Positions 1-18,030 of a stretch of DNA of 64,000 nucleotides are shown piece after piece. A model generated the notes under the pieces. It made no database searches, was not told the origin of the DNA, and was given only the letters and a program-made list of their open reading frames with translations. How positions within the stretch are numbered: position 1 is the stretch's first letter; each line of letters opens with the position of its first letter. The translations under genes were made by a program, and so were the position numbers. Source of the stretch: Camarhynchus parvulus (Eukaryota > Chordata > Aves > Passeriformes > Thraupidae); assembly GCF_901933205.1 (NCBI RefSeq), contig NC_044574.1, forward strand, positions 2,606,501-2,670,500, in the 5' to 3' direction.

Positions 1-171
1 TGTTAGATGAAACATTCTCTGCTTGGTTTTTTGTTGTAGTGGATTTTCTTTTTGTCTTTAATGAAAGAATGCATTGAGAGGGAAGGAAAATAAGAGAAGA
101 ATGGTTGGAATATCACTGAATGGTTTATTAGTCACTGTTTACATGCCTGAACTGTGTAAAATATCCCCTGA

Positions 172-7134
<6,963 letters not shown>

Positions 7135-7565
7135 GCACGTGGATCCTGAGTGTTCCTGTCCTTATGTCAGGAACCAAAAATGCTGTTTTGTCCTTCTGGC
7201 TCACAAGAAATCGAGTGAAATGTCTGTTTTCAGCACTCCTTCCCAAACTAAGGGATTGTTCCCCTAAGGTTGGCATTTAACATGGTAACTGCTTAGCTGT
7301 TCGTACTGTCAGGATTGCTTCCACTTCACCTTAATTCCAGACTGTCCAAAGCATCACCTGGAATCTCTGGCTTGTGGTGGAAACGTGGGAAAAAGAAGAA
7401 GAAGGAGGAGAAAAGAAGCAAAACTGGATTTATTTCCTTAAAAAGGTCAGAATGTAATTGTGGAATTGGGCCATGGTGCAGATATCAAACAATCCCTGGG
7501 TGTCCCTTGGACATCGTTGCACAGGAGCATCGATGGTCAGGGGGGACTCAGGATGTGGGATTGGG
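7135..7565 (+). other. DNAAF9: DNAAF9 proximal 3' UTR (inferred)
   Basis: Unique sequence directly after the stop codon, with no AATAAA. Because no polyadenylation signal precedes the minisatellite, transcription probably continues into it. Confidence 0.5.
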
Positions 7566-9468
7566 GTTCCCAAAGCGAGAAATGGGGGAACAGACTCGGG
7601 AGAGTCCCCAGTCCCAGAACTCTTTGGGTGTTCCTGAAGCAAAAAATGGGGGAATAATTAAAAAAAGTAAGAGAGTCCCTAATGCCGCAGCTGCTGGGAT
7701 GTTCCCGAAGCAAGAAATGGGGGAACACTTTCTTGGAGTCCCTAATCCCACAGCTGCTGGGATGTTCCCAAAGCGAGAAATGGGGGAACACGGGGAACAA
7801 CCCAGAAAAGTCCCTAATCCCACAGCTCTTGGTGTGTTCCCAAAACGAGAAATGGGGGAACAATGGGAAGAACTCAGAACTGAGTCCCTAATCAACAGCT
7901 GTTGGGGTGTTCCCTAAGTGAGAAATGGGGGAACAGTGGGAACGACTCAGAAGAGTCCCTAATTCCAGAGCTGTCAGGGTGTTCCCAAAGCTCGAAATGG
8001 GGGAACAATGGGAAAAACTCAGAATTGAGTCCCTAATTCCACAGCTCTTGGTGTGTTCCCAAAGCAAGAAATGGGAGAATGGTTCAAAAACAGAATCTCT
8101 GAATCTTCAGCTGTTGGGATGTTCCCAAAGCGAGAAATGGGGGAACATTGGGAAGAACTCGGAATTGGATCCCTAATCCCAGAGCTGTCAGAGCATTCCC
8201 AAAACGAGAAATGGGGGAATGGGAAAAGCTTGGATGAGCACCTAATCCCACAGTTGTCAGGATGTTCCCAAAGTGACAGATGGGGAAACAATGGGAAAAA
8301 CTCAGAAGAGTTCCTAATTCAACAGTTCTTGGTGTGTTCCCAAAGCGAGAAGTGGGGGAACAGTGGGGATAACTCTGACGAGCCCCTGATCCCAGAGCTG
8401 TTGGTGTGTTCCCAAAGCAAGAAATGGGAGAATGATTCAAAATTTAGAATCCCTGAATCTGCAGTTGTTGGGATGTTCCCAAAGCGAGAAATGGGGGAAC
8501 AGTGGGGAAAACTCAGAATTGAGTCCCTAATCCCAGAGCTGTCAGAGCATTCCCAAAGGGAGAAATGGGGGAATGGGAAAAGCTTGGATGAGCACCTAAT
8601 CCCACAGTTGTTAGGATGTTCCCAAAGTGACAGATGGGGAAACAATGGGAAAAACTCAGAAGAGTTCCTAATTAACAGTTGTTGGGATGTTCCCAAAGCG
8701 AGAAATGGGGGAACAGTGGGGAAAACTCAGAACTGAGTGCCTGATCCCACAGCTGTTGGTGTGTTCCCAAAGCGAGAAATGGGGGAACACTTTCCAGAGT
8801 CCCTAATCCCAGAGCTGTCAAGGCAATCCCAAAGGGAAAAATGTGGAAACAGTGGGAACAACTCATAAAAGTCCCTAATCCCAGAGCTGTCAGGGTGTTC
8901 CCAAAGTGAGAAATGGCAAGAACTCAGAATGGAGTCCCCGATCCCACAGCTTTCAGAGAGTTCCCAAAGTGAGAAATGGGGGAATGGGAAAAGCTCAGAT
9001 GGGCCCCTAATCCCACAGCTCTTGGTGTGTTCCCAAAGCAAGAAATGGGAGAATGATTAGAAAATGTAGAATCCCCGAATCTGCAGCTGTTGGGATGTTC
9101 CCAAAGCGACAAATGGGGGAACAATGGGAAGAACTCAGAATTGAGTCCCTAATCCCAGAGCTGTCAGAGCATTCCCAAAGTGAGAAATGGGGGAACATTC
9201 TCAGAGTCTCTAATCCCAGAACTGTTAAGATGTTCCCAAAGTGAGAAATGGGGGAACAGTGGGGAAAACTCAGAACTGAGTCCCTGATCCTACAGCTGTT
9301 GTTGTGTTCCCAAAGCGAGAAATGGGGGAACACTTTCCAGAGTCCCTAATCCCAGAGCTGTCAAGGCAATCCCAAAGGGAAAATTGTGGAAACAGTGGGA
9401 ACAACTCATAAAAGTCCCTAATCCCAGAGCTGTCAGGGTGTTCCCAAAGTGAGAGATGAGGGAACACT
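7566..9468. repeat. Minisatellite, ~28 units of ~69-70 bp, with higher-order structure
   Basis: The unit is anchored by 'gttcccaaagcgagaaatgg' and a second block 'gagtccctaatcccacagct'. I count about 28 anchors between 7578 and 9452, a mean spacing near 69.4 bp. Variant units recur in order. The run at about 8060-8400 repeats about 354 bp later, and the run starting at 8772 repeats about 541 bp later at 9313. This shows multi-unit amplification. Open frames on both strands through the array are by-products of the repeat length. Confidence 0.95.
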
Positions 9469-11635
9469 CCCACCCCCACCTTTGCCAGGGCTCAGCCCAT
9501 CTCAAACCTCAGCACAGTTTGAGTCTGCACGCGAAATTCTGACTTTAAAGAAAAGCAATTTATACATTTCAGGGTGAGAAATCAGTGGAGAAATCTTAAT
9601 TTCTTCCCAGTGCTCTCATTGGGATTCTGGAAAATATTTCCTGGCTGGCTGCAATGTGCACCTTGCTTAGATTATCCCTGGAGGATTCCTATTGCAGTCC
9701 TAAAAATGAGGCAAGGCAAGGCAAGGGGGAGATTCTTCAGCTAAAGAATTCCTTTTCATGAAGATAAATGATTTCCAAAGGTAAAAAATAGCAAAGGATA
9801 TTACTTGAAAGAGGCAGGAACTTGTTTGTGGAGCTTCCAGAGGAGTTTGCACGCTGTAACATTTCACTGTGCTGGTGAGAAATCAGCTTTTTAAATACTT
9901 GCAACAGATTTTTTATAGTTCCTAAATGATAGAACAGGAATGCTGGCAGCCTGTCCTGACTTAATTCAGTATCATTTTAAAGGAGGCTTTATAAATCCCT
10001 GCCTGAAGGATTCTAAAGTACCTTAGCAGCTACTTACAGGTAATTATTGGAGTTTATTTGAATAAGCAGATTATTATAGCATGCATGTGTTCAGAATTTA
10101 GGTGAGTGCAGCCCAGCAGGAATTTTTTATTTTCATATTCCTTTGCCTTAGGGACGGCTCAATCTTTTACTGCAACTGCAGCTTTTCTTTCTGACCAGAT
10201 GTTTGTGATACAGCAAGAAATGGAATGAAAAATCTCTTGCAGGACACTTAAAATACTTCAAATGTATCTGCACAACCTCATCCCGAGGCAGGAAAATGAG
10301 ATTTAACCCCTGCCATCAAACCTGAGGCTGAATTAGAGTTTATGCTTTGCTAAAGAGCTCTATTTTTTACCTTTGGAATATGAAATAAGTGAAATTTCAG
10401 TAACCTGAAGCACATTTTAGGTGGTTTTGGTCTTCATTGCTGGATGCCTGTCCTGTGAGTGTTGCCCAGTGCAGAGGTGGAATTCCAGGTGCTGCAGGCT
10501 GGGGTAGAAATATTGATAAGGTTTCATTCCTTGCTTTCCTCCTAGATTTAAAAAGCTGTCTGAATTGAAGACTTTAGTATTTTATTTTATTTTTATTTTT
10601 TGCACACCACGAGACTTTATATAAAAACTACTTGTATCCTGTTAGAGGCCAGTAAAAGCCAGCAATTAGTTTGTGTTTTTAGGCTTTCCTGGGGTATTCC
10701 CTGGATCACAAGTGTGGAGCATCCTGATAAAGCTCGTGAGTTTTATCTATGCATGGCTAAATTTTAGTCTTAATATCCTGTAGTGCCTGTAGAGCAAAGG
10801 TAGCTAGCAGTGGGTTTGGGGGGGGCTGCCAGGGGTTTACAACTAAATCCAGTTGGTTGCATGAAATGATTTCGCAGCCCAGAATTTTTAGGAATCCCAA
10901 AATTCTGGCGGTGGCGGGGCTGCAATGAAAAGGGGCATTAGGAAATGGAGCTCCGATTGGAATTGTTTTGCCAATGAACTCAGTGTAAACCCAGCTGTTC
11001 CAGTCCCAGTTCTCTCACCTGCAAAGCCATATTTTTAGAGTAGTGGGATGTGATGTGGGAAGAAATTCCAGTGGTTGGGACAGCAGGCACGTGCTGGAGG
11101 CTTTGTCTCAACTCCTGAGTGGATACAGAGTAGATTTAAGTGCAATTGATTGAAAATAGATGAAGATGCTGTAGCTGATTTTTGCTCTGCTGAACTCTTT
11201 TTAAGAACTCCAATTTGTGCAGCTCTCAAATCAATACAGATGGGGCTTGATCCAGCTGGAATTCCAAGCCCTGTGAACAAAAAAAAATGGAAATAATTGG
11301 GTTGTGAGTGTGCAAATTGAGGTGTTCCTTAAAAACTGGAGCAGAAGAGCTCGGAACAAAGGCCTAGAACCCTCCTGTGCTGTGCTGCATGTGCTCTATG
11401 GTCATAGCTGTGTATTACAAAGACCTTTCACCAGACTGGTACTGGCTCAATTCATGTATTTTGGTATTGAAAGAAATTGATTACCTCAATTTTTATCCTT
11501 TATTTTTAAACTGTGACTTTCAACCAGAACAAAATACAAAGAAAAAAAAAAATAAAAATACCGAAATAGTGAAACTGTGACAATGGTATCCTTTAAATGT
11601 AGTAGTGCCTTGCAGATGACACCATTTATTCCCCA

Positions 11636-11641
11636 AATAAA
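11636..11641 (+). terminator. Candidate polyadenylation signal AATAAA
   Basis: AATAAA in 'ccccaaataaatggatg'. It is the first canonical hexamer that I find downstream of the DNAAF9 stop outside A-runs, but it has no obvious GT-rich element after it. Confidence 0.3.
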
Positions 11642-12992
11642 TGGATGTCAGGGGTTGCACCACCCCCTTTCTTTTTTTAAAGGAAAATAACGGTTTTGGT
11701 GAAAGGACTTAAAAAAAATTTAACCTAGTGACAAATATTAGCACAAATGGTTAAACTGTTTAAAAGAAAACTCTTTGAGGACTGAAATGCCTGATGCTGC
11801 TGCTGCTGTTGAAGAGCAGTTGCTGATTTTTTGGGAGTCAATTCTAACAATCAGCAGTGCTTTTTGAATTTTTTTTTAATTTTTTTTTTAAGAAGAGTGT
11901 AACTTTTGTACTCTGGTCAGAGCTGTTTGTACTGTATGGAATCCCCAACCCAGGGGATTTGGTGTCCTCACTCTTTGGAAGTCAGGGTGAGGATGGAACT
12001 CGAGGTTTGAACAATTTTTTCTACTGTATAATTAAAAAAAAAAACAACAAAAAAAGCACCATTTCTAACCCACTGATGTTTGGATACAGCAAAAGTGCCA
12101 TTACACCTTTCCTTTTCTCTTTTATTGTACTTGGGAAAATTTGTGTCCAGGCATTCCTGAGCTTGGGAAGTGCTGAAGAGTCCTCAAGGGGTTTCCACGC
12201 TTTGCTGACCTTTGTTAGCAGCTTGTGGTGGTGTTTTTTTCTTTCTCCTCACCGAGAATGAGTGTGATCAGAAGTTACTGAAGTTATAGGATTCAAATGT
12301 GACAAACTTAGCAGGGGAACCTTTGCAACTTGAGCTGCTCTGCAATCTGGGAGTATTTGAATTTGAAGCTGTGCAATTTGGGATTAATCCAGTTTTACAC
12401 TTTGCAATTAACACACCGGATTGCAGGGAGGAGTTGAGTTGCACGTGAGGGTTCCCTGATAAGTTGGAATTTTTTTTTTTAAATTATTGTTATTTTTTAA
12501 TTGAAACTTGTCTGAATTTGCACAGATTTAAGCTCTGGAATACTTTGGTATTCTTGAAAAGGAAAAAAAAAAATTGTGACTAGTATAGTGAATTGTGAAC
12601 TGTGAGTTGGTAGAACCACAAGGTTGATCTAATCTTAGGTTGTTAAAAATGTACCTCAGAAAGCTCGTGAGAAATTGCTTCATTTTTACCCAACAGCCAG
12701 ATCCTGGTGTAACACTTCTCACTTTACAATGTGCCAAAATTCACTTTTATACTAGTTCTCAATGCTTTAATATTTGCAAGTCTAAGTGAAAAACGTGTTA
12801 TTTACAAACACTACTGTAACTTCAGTTCAGCTGAATGGTGTGATTGAAGCTTTTTGCCTCTCGTATTTATTACACAACTTGATTCAGTAAATATAAAATT
12901 ACCTTTCCATTTATTTTTGTATTGTTTTACATGTTTATACCTGCAGTTTGTGTGACTTTTACACCTGTAACTCAGATGTGATGGAGAGAACC

Positions 12993-12998
12993 AATAAA
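12993..12998 (+). terminator. Candidate polyadenylation signal AATAAA (best)
   Basis: AATAAA in 'gaaccaataaacagtatcc', preceded by TTTGTATTGTTTTACATG (TGTA-type upstream elements) and followed by a T/G-containing stretch and a second AATAAA at 13033-13038. This is the most convincing transcript end in the window. Confidence 0.45.
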
Positions 12999-13050
12999 CA
13001 GTATCCATCCACTGCCTGGCTTTGACTCCTTTAATAAAATCAAAGGTCCC

Positions 13051-13734
13051 TAAACTGGAATTTTTAAACCTGGAGTGGTTTTCATTTAAAATTTTGAAAC
13101 TGGCAGAAAAGTGAGTTGTTTGTATTCAAATTAAAATATAAAAATTTAAGGTTTTATGGGGTATTTTTAGGCTGCTATTTTAAGTTTAGACCTTCTTGCT
13201 TGGACTTTTAATTGGGTAAAATTCAAACTCAAAGAAGATTCATCTGCTTTGTGCTGCTGTCTCTGTTTTTCAGCAGCTGTGTGTGAGCAGAAATTGATAT
13301 TTACAGATTTACAAATACAGGGAGGTGCTAAACCTTCCCCTTGTGCTCACAGAAACGAGGATGCAGCTTCAGGATCTGTGGATCTCAAATCTGGCTGCCA
13401 TGGAGAGGGCAATCCCACCTTACCCTGCTTTCTCTGAGGGGCTGAGCATCAATCACATTTTTGCTGGTTAAGCTGAGCCTGCAGCTGATTTTGTGTCTCT
13501 GTTTTACATCACTTTTGCATTTTGGGGGGACACTTTGGACACTTTATGTAAATCCAGCCTGCTTTGCATATTCCAGATGTGCACATAAAGCAGCAGCTTC
13601 TGGGGCATGGATTTTGCACTGGAATCCAGGAGTTTTCCTTTGCTGTGCAGCTGGGTTTGGAAAGAGCTCCCAGCTGTAAATCAGGAATCTGGGTGGCAGC
13701 AGGACCAGGGCAGTGCCCGTGCCCTGTGCTGGCA
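13051..13734. other. Unique sequence, nothing recognised
   Basis: No repeat family, RNA gene or supported coding exon seen. Confidence 0.5.
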
Positions 13735-14015
13735 TTGCTGGGGCACCTCCAGTGCTGGGGGTGGTTTTGGGGGCTGGGGAAGGGGCTGGAGCACCAGGAG
13801 CTGGGAAGGGGCTCAGCCTGGAGCAAAGGAGGCTCAGGGGGGACCTTGTGGCTCTGCACAGCTCCTGCCAGGAGGGGACAGCCGGGGAGTCGGGCTCTGC
13901 TCCAGGGAACAGGGACAGGAGGAGAGGGAACAGCCTCAGGCTGGGCCAGGGGAGGGTCAGGTTGGATATTTGGGAAGATTTCTTCCTGGGAAGGGTTGTT
14001 GCTCATTGCTCAGAA
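13735..14015 (+). repeat. CR1 LINE fragment (5' part of the retained region)
   Basis: It begins in the CR1 block around 'ctggggaaggggctggagca' and runs through 'gctcagcctggag', 'ggaccttgtggctctgcaca' and 'gttggatatttgggaag'. It then stops and is abutted by an oppositely oriented CR1. Confidence 0.85.
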
Positions 14016-14019
14016 GCTC

Positions 14020-14155
14020 TCCAAGGTTACCAAGTCCAACTGCCAAGGCCACCACTGACCACGTTCCCAAGTGTCACATCCACATGGCTTTTAAACACCT
14101 CCAGGAATGGGGATTCCACCACTGCCAAGGCTGGACACCCTTTCCATGAAAAAAA
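14020..14155 (-). repeat. CR1 LINE 3' fragment
   Basis: Reverse complement of the CR1 3' region: 'aactgccaaggccaccactg', 'ccacatggcttttaaacacc', 'ctttccatgaa'. It is adjacent to the + strand CR1 at 13735-14015, forming an inverted pair. Confidence 0.8.
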
Positions 14156-14704
14156 TGGGAAGTTAAAAACCCTTTGAGAGGCTTTAGGTGATGGGGTACT
14201 ATCTGAGTATCATTTCCTAACAGAGATGAGGTAAATTTTCCTGAGCATACCCCAAATCAGGGTTTTTAGTCCCATTTCTTGCTTTTAATTATCTCATTTT
14301 GGTCAGTCTGGTTGTATCTGGAGAGGTTTCCAGCTCTCCTTGGCTTTTCATGAGCTCCTCTTCCTTCCATGTGAACTCGTCTGGAATTTCTTTGCCTACG
14401 TGTCCACCAACAAATGGTGCCTCTTTAGCTTCATAAATTACCAGCCTAATTAAAGGAATGAATTCCCAACAGGAATTGCATGGAAATGGGAGCACTTGTT
14501 AATTGAATAGCCCTGGGTTAGGCTCCCATTGTACACGTCCCACAAGGTGCTTGTGTGATCCCTCCTATTGAATTGGCTTAAAATAAACCTTCAGGGCAGT
14601 TTGATGTCTTGGTAGGAAAGAAAACACCCAACAGGCAAGGCCTGGAGGATTTCAATAGCTTTTACTGCTCCAGGACAGACAGAAAAACAACCAAAAAAAA
14701 AAAG
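14156..14704. other. Unique sequence
   Basis: Nothing recognised, apart from an A-rich run at about 14690-14703 directly before the duplicated block. Confidence 0.5.
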
Positions 14705-14960
14705 CATGGAAATTAAAATGTGGGTGACCCATTCATGGCTAGGAATTCAGCAGGCACACAATGCATTGTATAGATCACTGCAAAACCTCCCCACACGAGT
14801 GAAACAGGAAATTTCTAATGGTTCCAATTGAGCCCTCGCTCAACCCCACCAAAAATCTTCCATTTTTCTGTGTTATCAAAGTTAGTTCAATATTTGCTTT
14901 ATATACATCCTGTTCCGGACTTTGATTCCTCTATACTGCACCTTCCTGCCTTCTAATATC
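14705..14960. repeat. Direct duplication, copy 1
   Basis: About 255 bp nearly identical by eye to 17398-17648, from 'catggaaattaaaatgtggg' to 'ccttcctgccttctaatatc'. Differences are scattered substitutions and a short indel near 14838. Flanks differ apart from an A-rich tract before each copy. Confidence 0.93.
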
Positions 14961-15184
14961 TGATTTATTGCAGAGCCCTTGTTCTTCCAAAGGTTTGGCT
15001 TTGCCTGCTTTAACTCTTTATCTTGTCAGCCTTGGCCACAGCCTTTCCTTGGGCCTCTCCTTGCTTTGGGAAGCTCTGGAGAAAGGATAACAGAGGAGCT
15101 GGAAGAGAAGGAGAGGCTGCAGGGGCTGTTGGGATGGGTCATAGGATTTTTGGCACAGAAATCTGGAATATCTATGGTGCTTGA

Positions 15185-15483
15185 GTGCATCAAACCAGAA
15201 GTTGGGACCTTAAAGAACATCCAGTTCCAACGCCCTGTCCTGGGCAGGGACACCTTCCATCATCCCAGATGGATCCAACCTGGCCTTGGGCACTGCCAGG
15301 GATCCAGGGGCAGCCCCAGCTGCTCTGGGCACTCTGTGCCAGGGCCTGCCCACCCTCACAAGGAACAATTCCCAATTCCCAATATCCCATCCATCCCTGC
15401 CCTGTGGCAGTGGGAGCCATTTCCTGTGTCCTGTCCCTCCATCTCTTGTCCCCAGCCCCTCTCCAGCTCTCCTGCAGCCCCTT
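15185..15483 (-). repeat. CR1 LINE fragment running into its own minisatellite
   Basis: It starts with a diverged reverse-complement 3' end ('gttgggaccttaaagaac') and includes 'ggatccaggggcagcccc', 'gccatttcctgtgtcctgtc' and 'cttgtccccagcccctctcc'. It continues into the CR1 block 'ccccttcaggccctggaag' from which the following array is built. Confidence 0.87.
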
Positions 15484-15725
15484 CAGGCCCTGGAAGATCT
15501 TTGAAGGTGTCCCCAGACCCTTCAGGCCCTGGAAGGTGTTTGAAGGTGTCCCTGAACCCTTTAGGTCCTGGAAGGTGTTTGAAGGTGTCTCTAGGCCCTG
15601 CAAGGTGTTTGAAGGTGTCCCAAACCTCTTTAAGCCCTGGAAGGTGTTTGAAGGTGTCCCCAGACCCTTCTCCAGGCCCTGGAAGGTGTTTGAAGGTGTC
15701 CCCAGACCCTTCTCCAGGATCTGGA
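15484..15725. repeat. CR1-derived minisatellite, ~6-7 units of 33-42 bp
   Basis: The units share 'ggccctggaaggtgtttgaa' followed by GGTGTCCC. The first unit coincides with the normal CR1 sequence at the end of the adjacent element, so the array grew from that CR1. Unit lengths vary with an extra 'tctcc'. Confidence 0.88.
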
Positions 15726-15894
15726 TCCTTCCCACCCCTCCCATCTGTGGTGCTGGATTGGGATCCCTGCCCTCCCCGTGCTCTGGGGTTTTTTGTCCAT
15801 CCCAGGGGAAATGAGGAGGAAGTTCCCTGCTCCAGGTCAGTGTGGATGTCTCCACCCCTCAGGGAAGGTCCCAGAGGCAGGCTGGATGCTGAAG

Positions 15895-16284
15895 TGTGAC
15901 CATGGTCACTGGGGTTTTCAGGTGAGGTGAGAGACGAGAACGTTGACTCCATGATCAGAAGGCTCGATTTATTATTTTATGATATATACATATATTATAA
16001 CTATACTAAAAAGAAAAAGAAAACAAGAGTTTCCAGCAGCTACCTAAGCTAAGAATAGACTAGAAAGAATGATAACAAAGGCAGCTCTCTCGGAGTCTGT
16101 CTGAGAGAGCTTGGTCCTTGATTGGCCATTAACCATAAACATCCAAGATGGCCCAATCCAGACGGACCTGTTGTGTTCCACAGCAGCAGATAATTATTGT
16201 TTACCTTTTGTCTCTGAGGCCTCAGCTCCTCAGAAGGGAAAATTCCTTAAGGAAGGATTTTTAGTGAAAAGGATGTCTGTGACA
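15895..16284 (-). mobile_element. Solo LTR, family A (endogenous retrovirus, 6-bp target duplication type)
   Basis: Reverse-complement copy, 390 bp. It begins TGTGACCATGGTCAC and ends TGTCTGTGACA. Flanks are CTGAAG (15889-15894) and GTGAAG (16285-16290), a 6-bp duplication with one mismatch. It shares with the other family A copies the ATTGG...CCAAT pair, the AT-rich TATAATA-type block and the AAAAATCC-like end. No retroviral genes flank it. Six-bp duplications are typical of beta-like (ERVK) elements. Confidence 0.88.
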
Positions 16285-16524
16285 GTGAAGGCTCCTGAAG
16301 ATGTTTTTCCCGTGCAACAATAGGGAATTCTGTTCCGTTTCCCTGTGGAACCTCTTGAGGTAAGTGCTGAAGTTCCTCCTGTCCCAGCAGACACATCCCT
16401 CCTCCCTTTGCTGGCACAAAGGAGAGCACAAAGACAGAATTGCAAATTGTGGTGGCTCCTAAAAATGCCTTGAGCTGTCAGAGCTGTCCTGCCCCATTCA
16501 CTGTGCTCCATCCCGAATGGACCA

Positions 16525-16782
16525 TGGGATTGTAGGACACAGGGAATGGCTTCCCACTGCCAGAGGGCAGGGATGGGTGGGAGACTGGGAAAGAATTCTT
16601 CCCTTTGAGGGTGGCCAGAGCAGCTGTGGCTGCCCCTGGATCCCTGGAAGTGTCCAAGGCCAGGTTGGACAAAGGGCTTGGAGTCACCTGGGCTCCTGGA
16701 AGGTGTCCCTGCCCATGGCAGGGGGTGGAATGAGACAATCTTCAATGTCCCTTCCAACCCAACCCATTCCATAATTCCCTGC
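16525..16782 (+). repeat. CR1 LINE 3' fragment
   Basis: Contains 'cccttccaacccaaccc' near 16750-16765 and ends CATTCCATAATTCCC. It carries the usual 'gtgtccaaggccaggttgga' core with a 3-nt insertion (GGACAAAGGGCTTGG). Confidence 0.88.
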
Positions 16783-17397
16783 ATTCTCTGCAACTTCCTT
16801 TCTTCTGAAGATGGAGTAAAAAAATCTCCTTGAATTCTGCAATTTTCCCCTAAAATCTAAAAGGCTCTGCTGTCCCCTGCCCTATCCCTGGCAGTAGGAT
16901 GTGGTCATGACAGAGCAGAGCTGATAAGAGATTTCTCTTCTCAAAGGCAAGGCTTGGTGTGTGCTGCAGATTAAAATCACTGCTGCAAAGCCAATGGAAC
17001 ACAAATGTTTGGGCTTGGCTGGCTTTGGGAGGGTGTCCCTTCCTCTGGCCGCTGTTTGTTTGCTTAGGTGAAGTGGGTGCAAGTTCGAACAATAAACTTT
17101 CCTGGGAACACCACAGGAGAGGTCAGGGAAAAAGGAGAAACCGGCAGCAGGCATGGGATGGGATCCTGGGGAGGGATGTGGGAGGATGAAGTGGGCACAG
17201 GGTTGGGATGTGCTCCTTGCTGTGTTTGTGTTTGCCTCATCCTCCTCACAGGCAGAGAGGATCATCCCTTTGGGCCTTGTGTCCTTTCAGCCCCTCCTGC
17301 CAAGGTAAGTCCCCATTAAAGGGGTTAAAGCAGTGTGGGGTGAGAGAAGAAGGGAAAAACAAAACAACAAAACAAAACAAAACAACAAAAAAAACCC
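16783..17397. other. Unique sequence with an A/C-rich simple repeat at its end
   Basis: Nothing recognised except CAAAA/CAACAAAA simple sequence at about 17355-17397, which abuts the second copy of the 255-bp duplication. Confidence 0.5.
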
Positions 17398-17648
17398 CAT
17401 GGAAATTAAAATGTGGGTGACCCATTCATGGCTAGGAATTCAGCAGGCACACAATGCATTGTATAGATCACTGCAAAGCCTCCCCACATGAGTGAAACAG
17501 GAAATTTCTAATGGTTCCAATGGAGCCCTCACTCCACCAAAAATCTTCCATTTTTCTGTGTTATCAAAGTTAGTTCAATATTTGCTTTATATACATCCTG
17601 TTCTGGACTTTGATTCCTCTATACAGCACCTTCCTGCCTTCTAACATC
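17398..17648. repeat. Direct duplication, copy 2
   Basis: Near-identical partner of 14705-14960, about 2.7 kb away in the same orientation. It ends at 'ccttcctgccttctaacatc' and passes directly into a CR1 fragment, while copy 1 passes into unrelated sequence. It could be a dispersed repeat family not recognised here, or a local duplication. Confidence 0.93.
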
Positions 17649-17654
17649 CAGGGT

Positions 17655-17800
17655 GGCAGTGGATGGCCTGGGAGTGTCCAAGGCCAGGTTGGACAGGGCT
17701 TGGAGCCACCTGGGACAGTGGGAGGTGTCCCTGCCCATGGATGGGGTTGGAACTGGATGATCTGTAAGGCTCCTTCCCACCCAAACCATTCCATCATTAC
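17655..17800 (+). repeat. CR1 LINE 3' fragment
   Basis: Runs from 'gggagtgtccaaggccaggt' to the 3' end 'cccaaaccattccatcatta'. Confidence 0.87.
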
Positions 17801-17877
17801 AATTTAAGGAAGGAAACTTCCAGTTTGAGCCTGGTGGAAACAGGGAGAGAAAAATCCCATGGTCAGCTCAGAGCAGG

Positions 17878-17985
17878 TGGCTCCAAGCCCTGTCCAACCC
17901 GGCCTTGGACACCTCCAGGGATCCAGGGCAGCCACCCTGTGCCAGGGTCTTACAGCAAAGAGTTTCTTCCTAACGCCACTTCTAG
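17878..17985 (-). repeat. CR1 LINE internal fragment
   Basis: Reverse-complement CR1 core ('ggcttggacacctccaggga'-like block, 'gtgccagggtcttacagc', 'gtttcttcctaacgcc'). Both ends are truncated. Confidence 0.8.
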
Positions 17986-18030
17986 GAGCCAGCCCGTCTG
18001 CCTGATGCTGAGGGACACATGGAGGGACAG

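Larger units (their letters stand above)
9469..13050 (+). other. Unique AT-rich sequence, candidate distal 3' UTR
   Basis: No CR1 or LTR and no supported ORF. It is AT-rich with many poly-T/poly-A runs, typical of avian 3' UTRs. It ends at a strong polyadenylation context. Whether it belongs to the DNAAF9 transcript is an inference; it could be independent downstream sequence. Confidence 0.35.

Noticed and set aside
8053..8736. Open frame of 227 codons and several on the opposite strand
   Set aside because: Produced by the 69-70 bp minisatellite; both strands and more than one frame are open.
14979..15899. Open frame of 306 codons on the plus strand
   Set aside because: Covered mostly by a minus-strand CR1 and its derived minisatellite (GRCLKVS repeats). 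No family resemblance.
14705..17648. The 255-bp direct repeats as two LTRs of one element
   Set aside because: No TG...CA ends, no target duplication, and the 2.4 kb between them consists of CR1 fragments and another family's LTR rather than retroviral genes.
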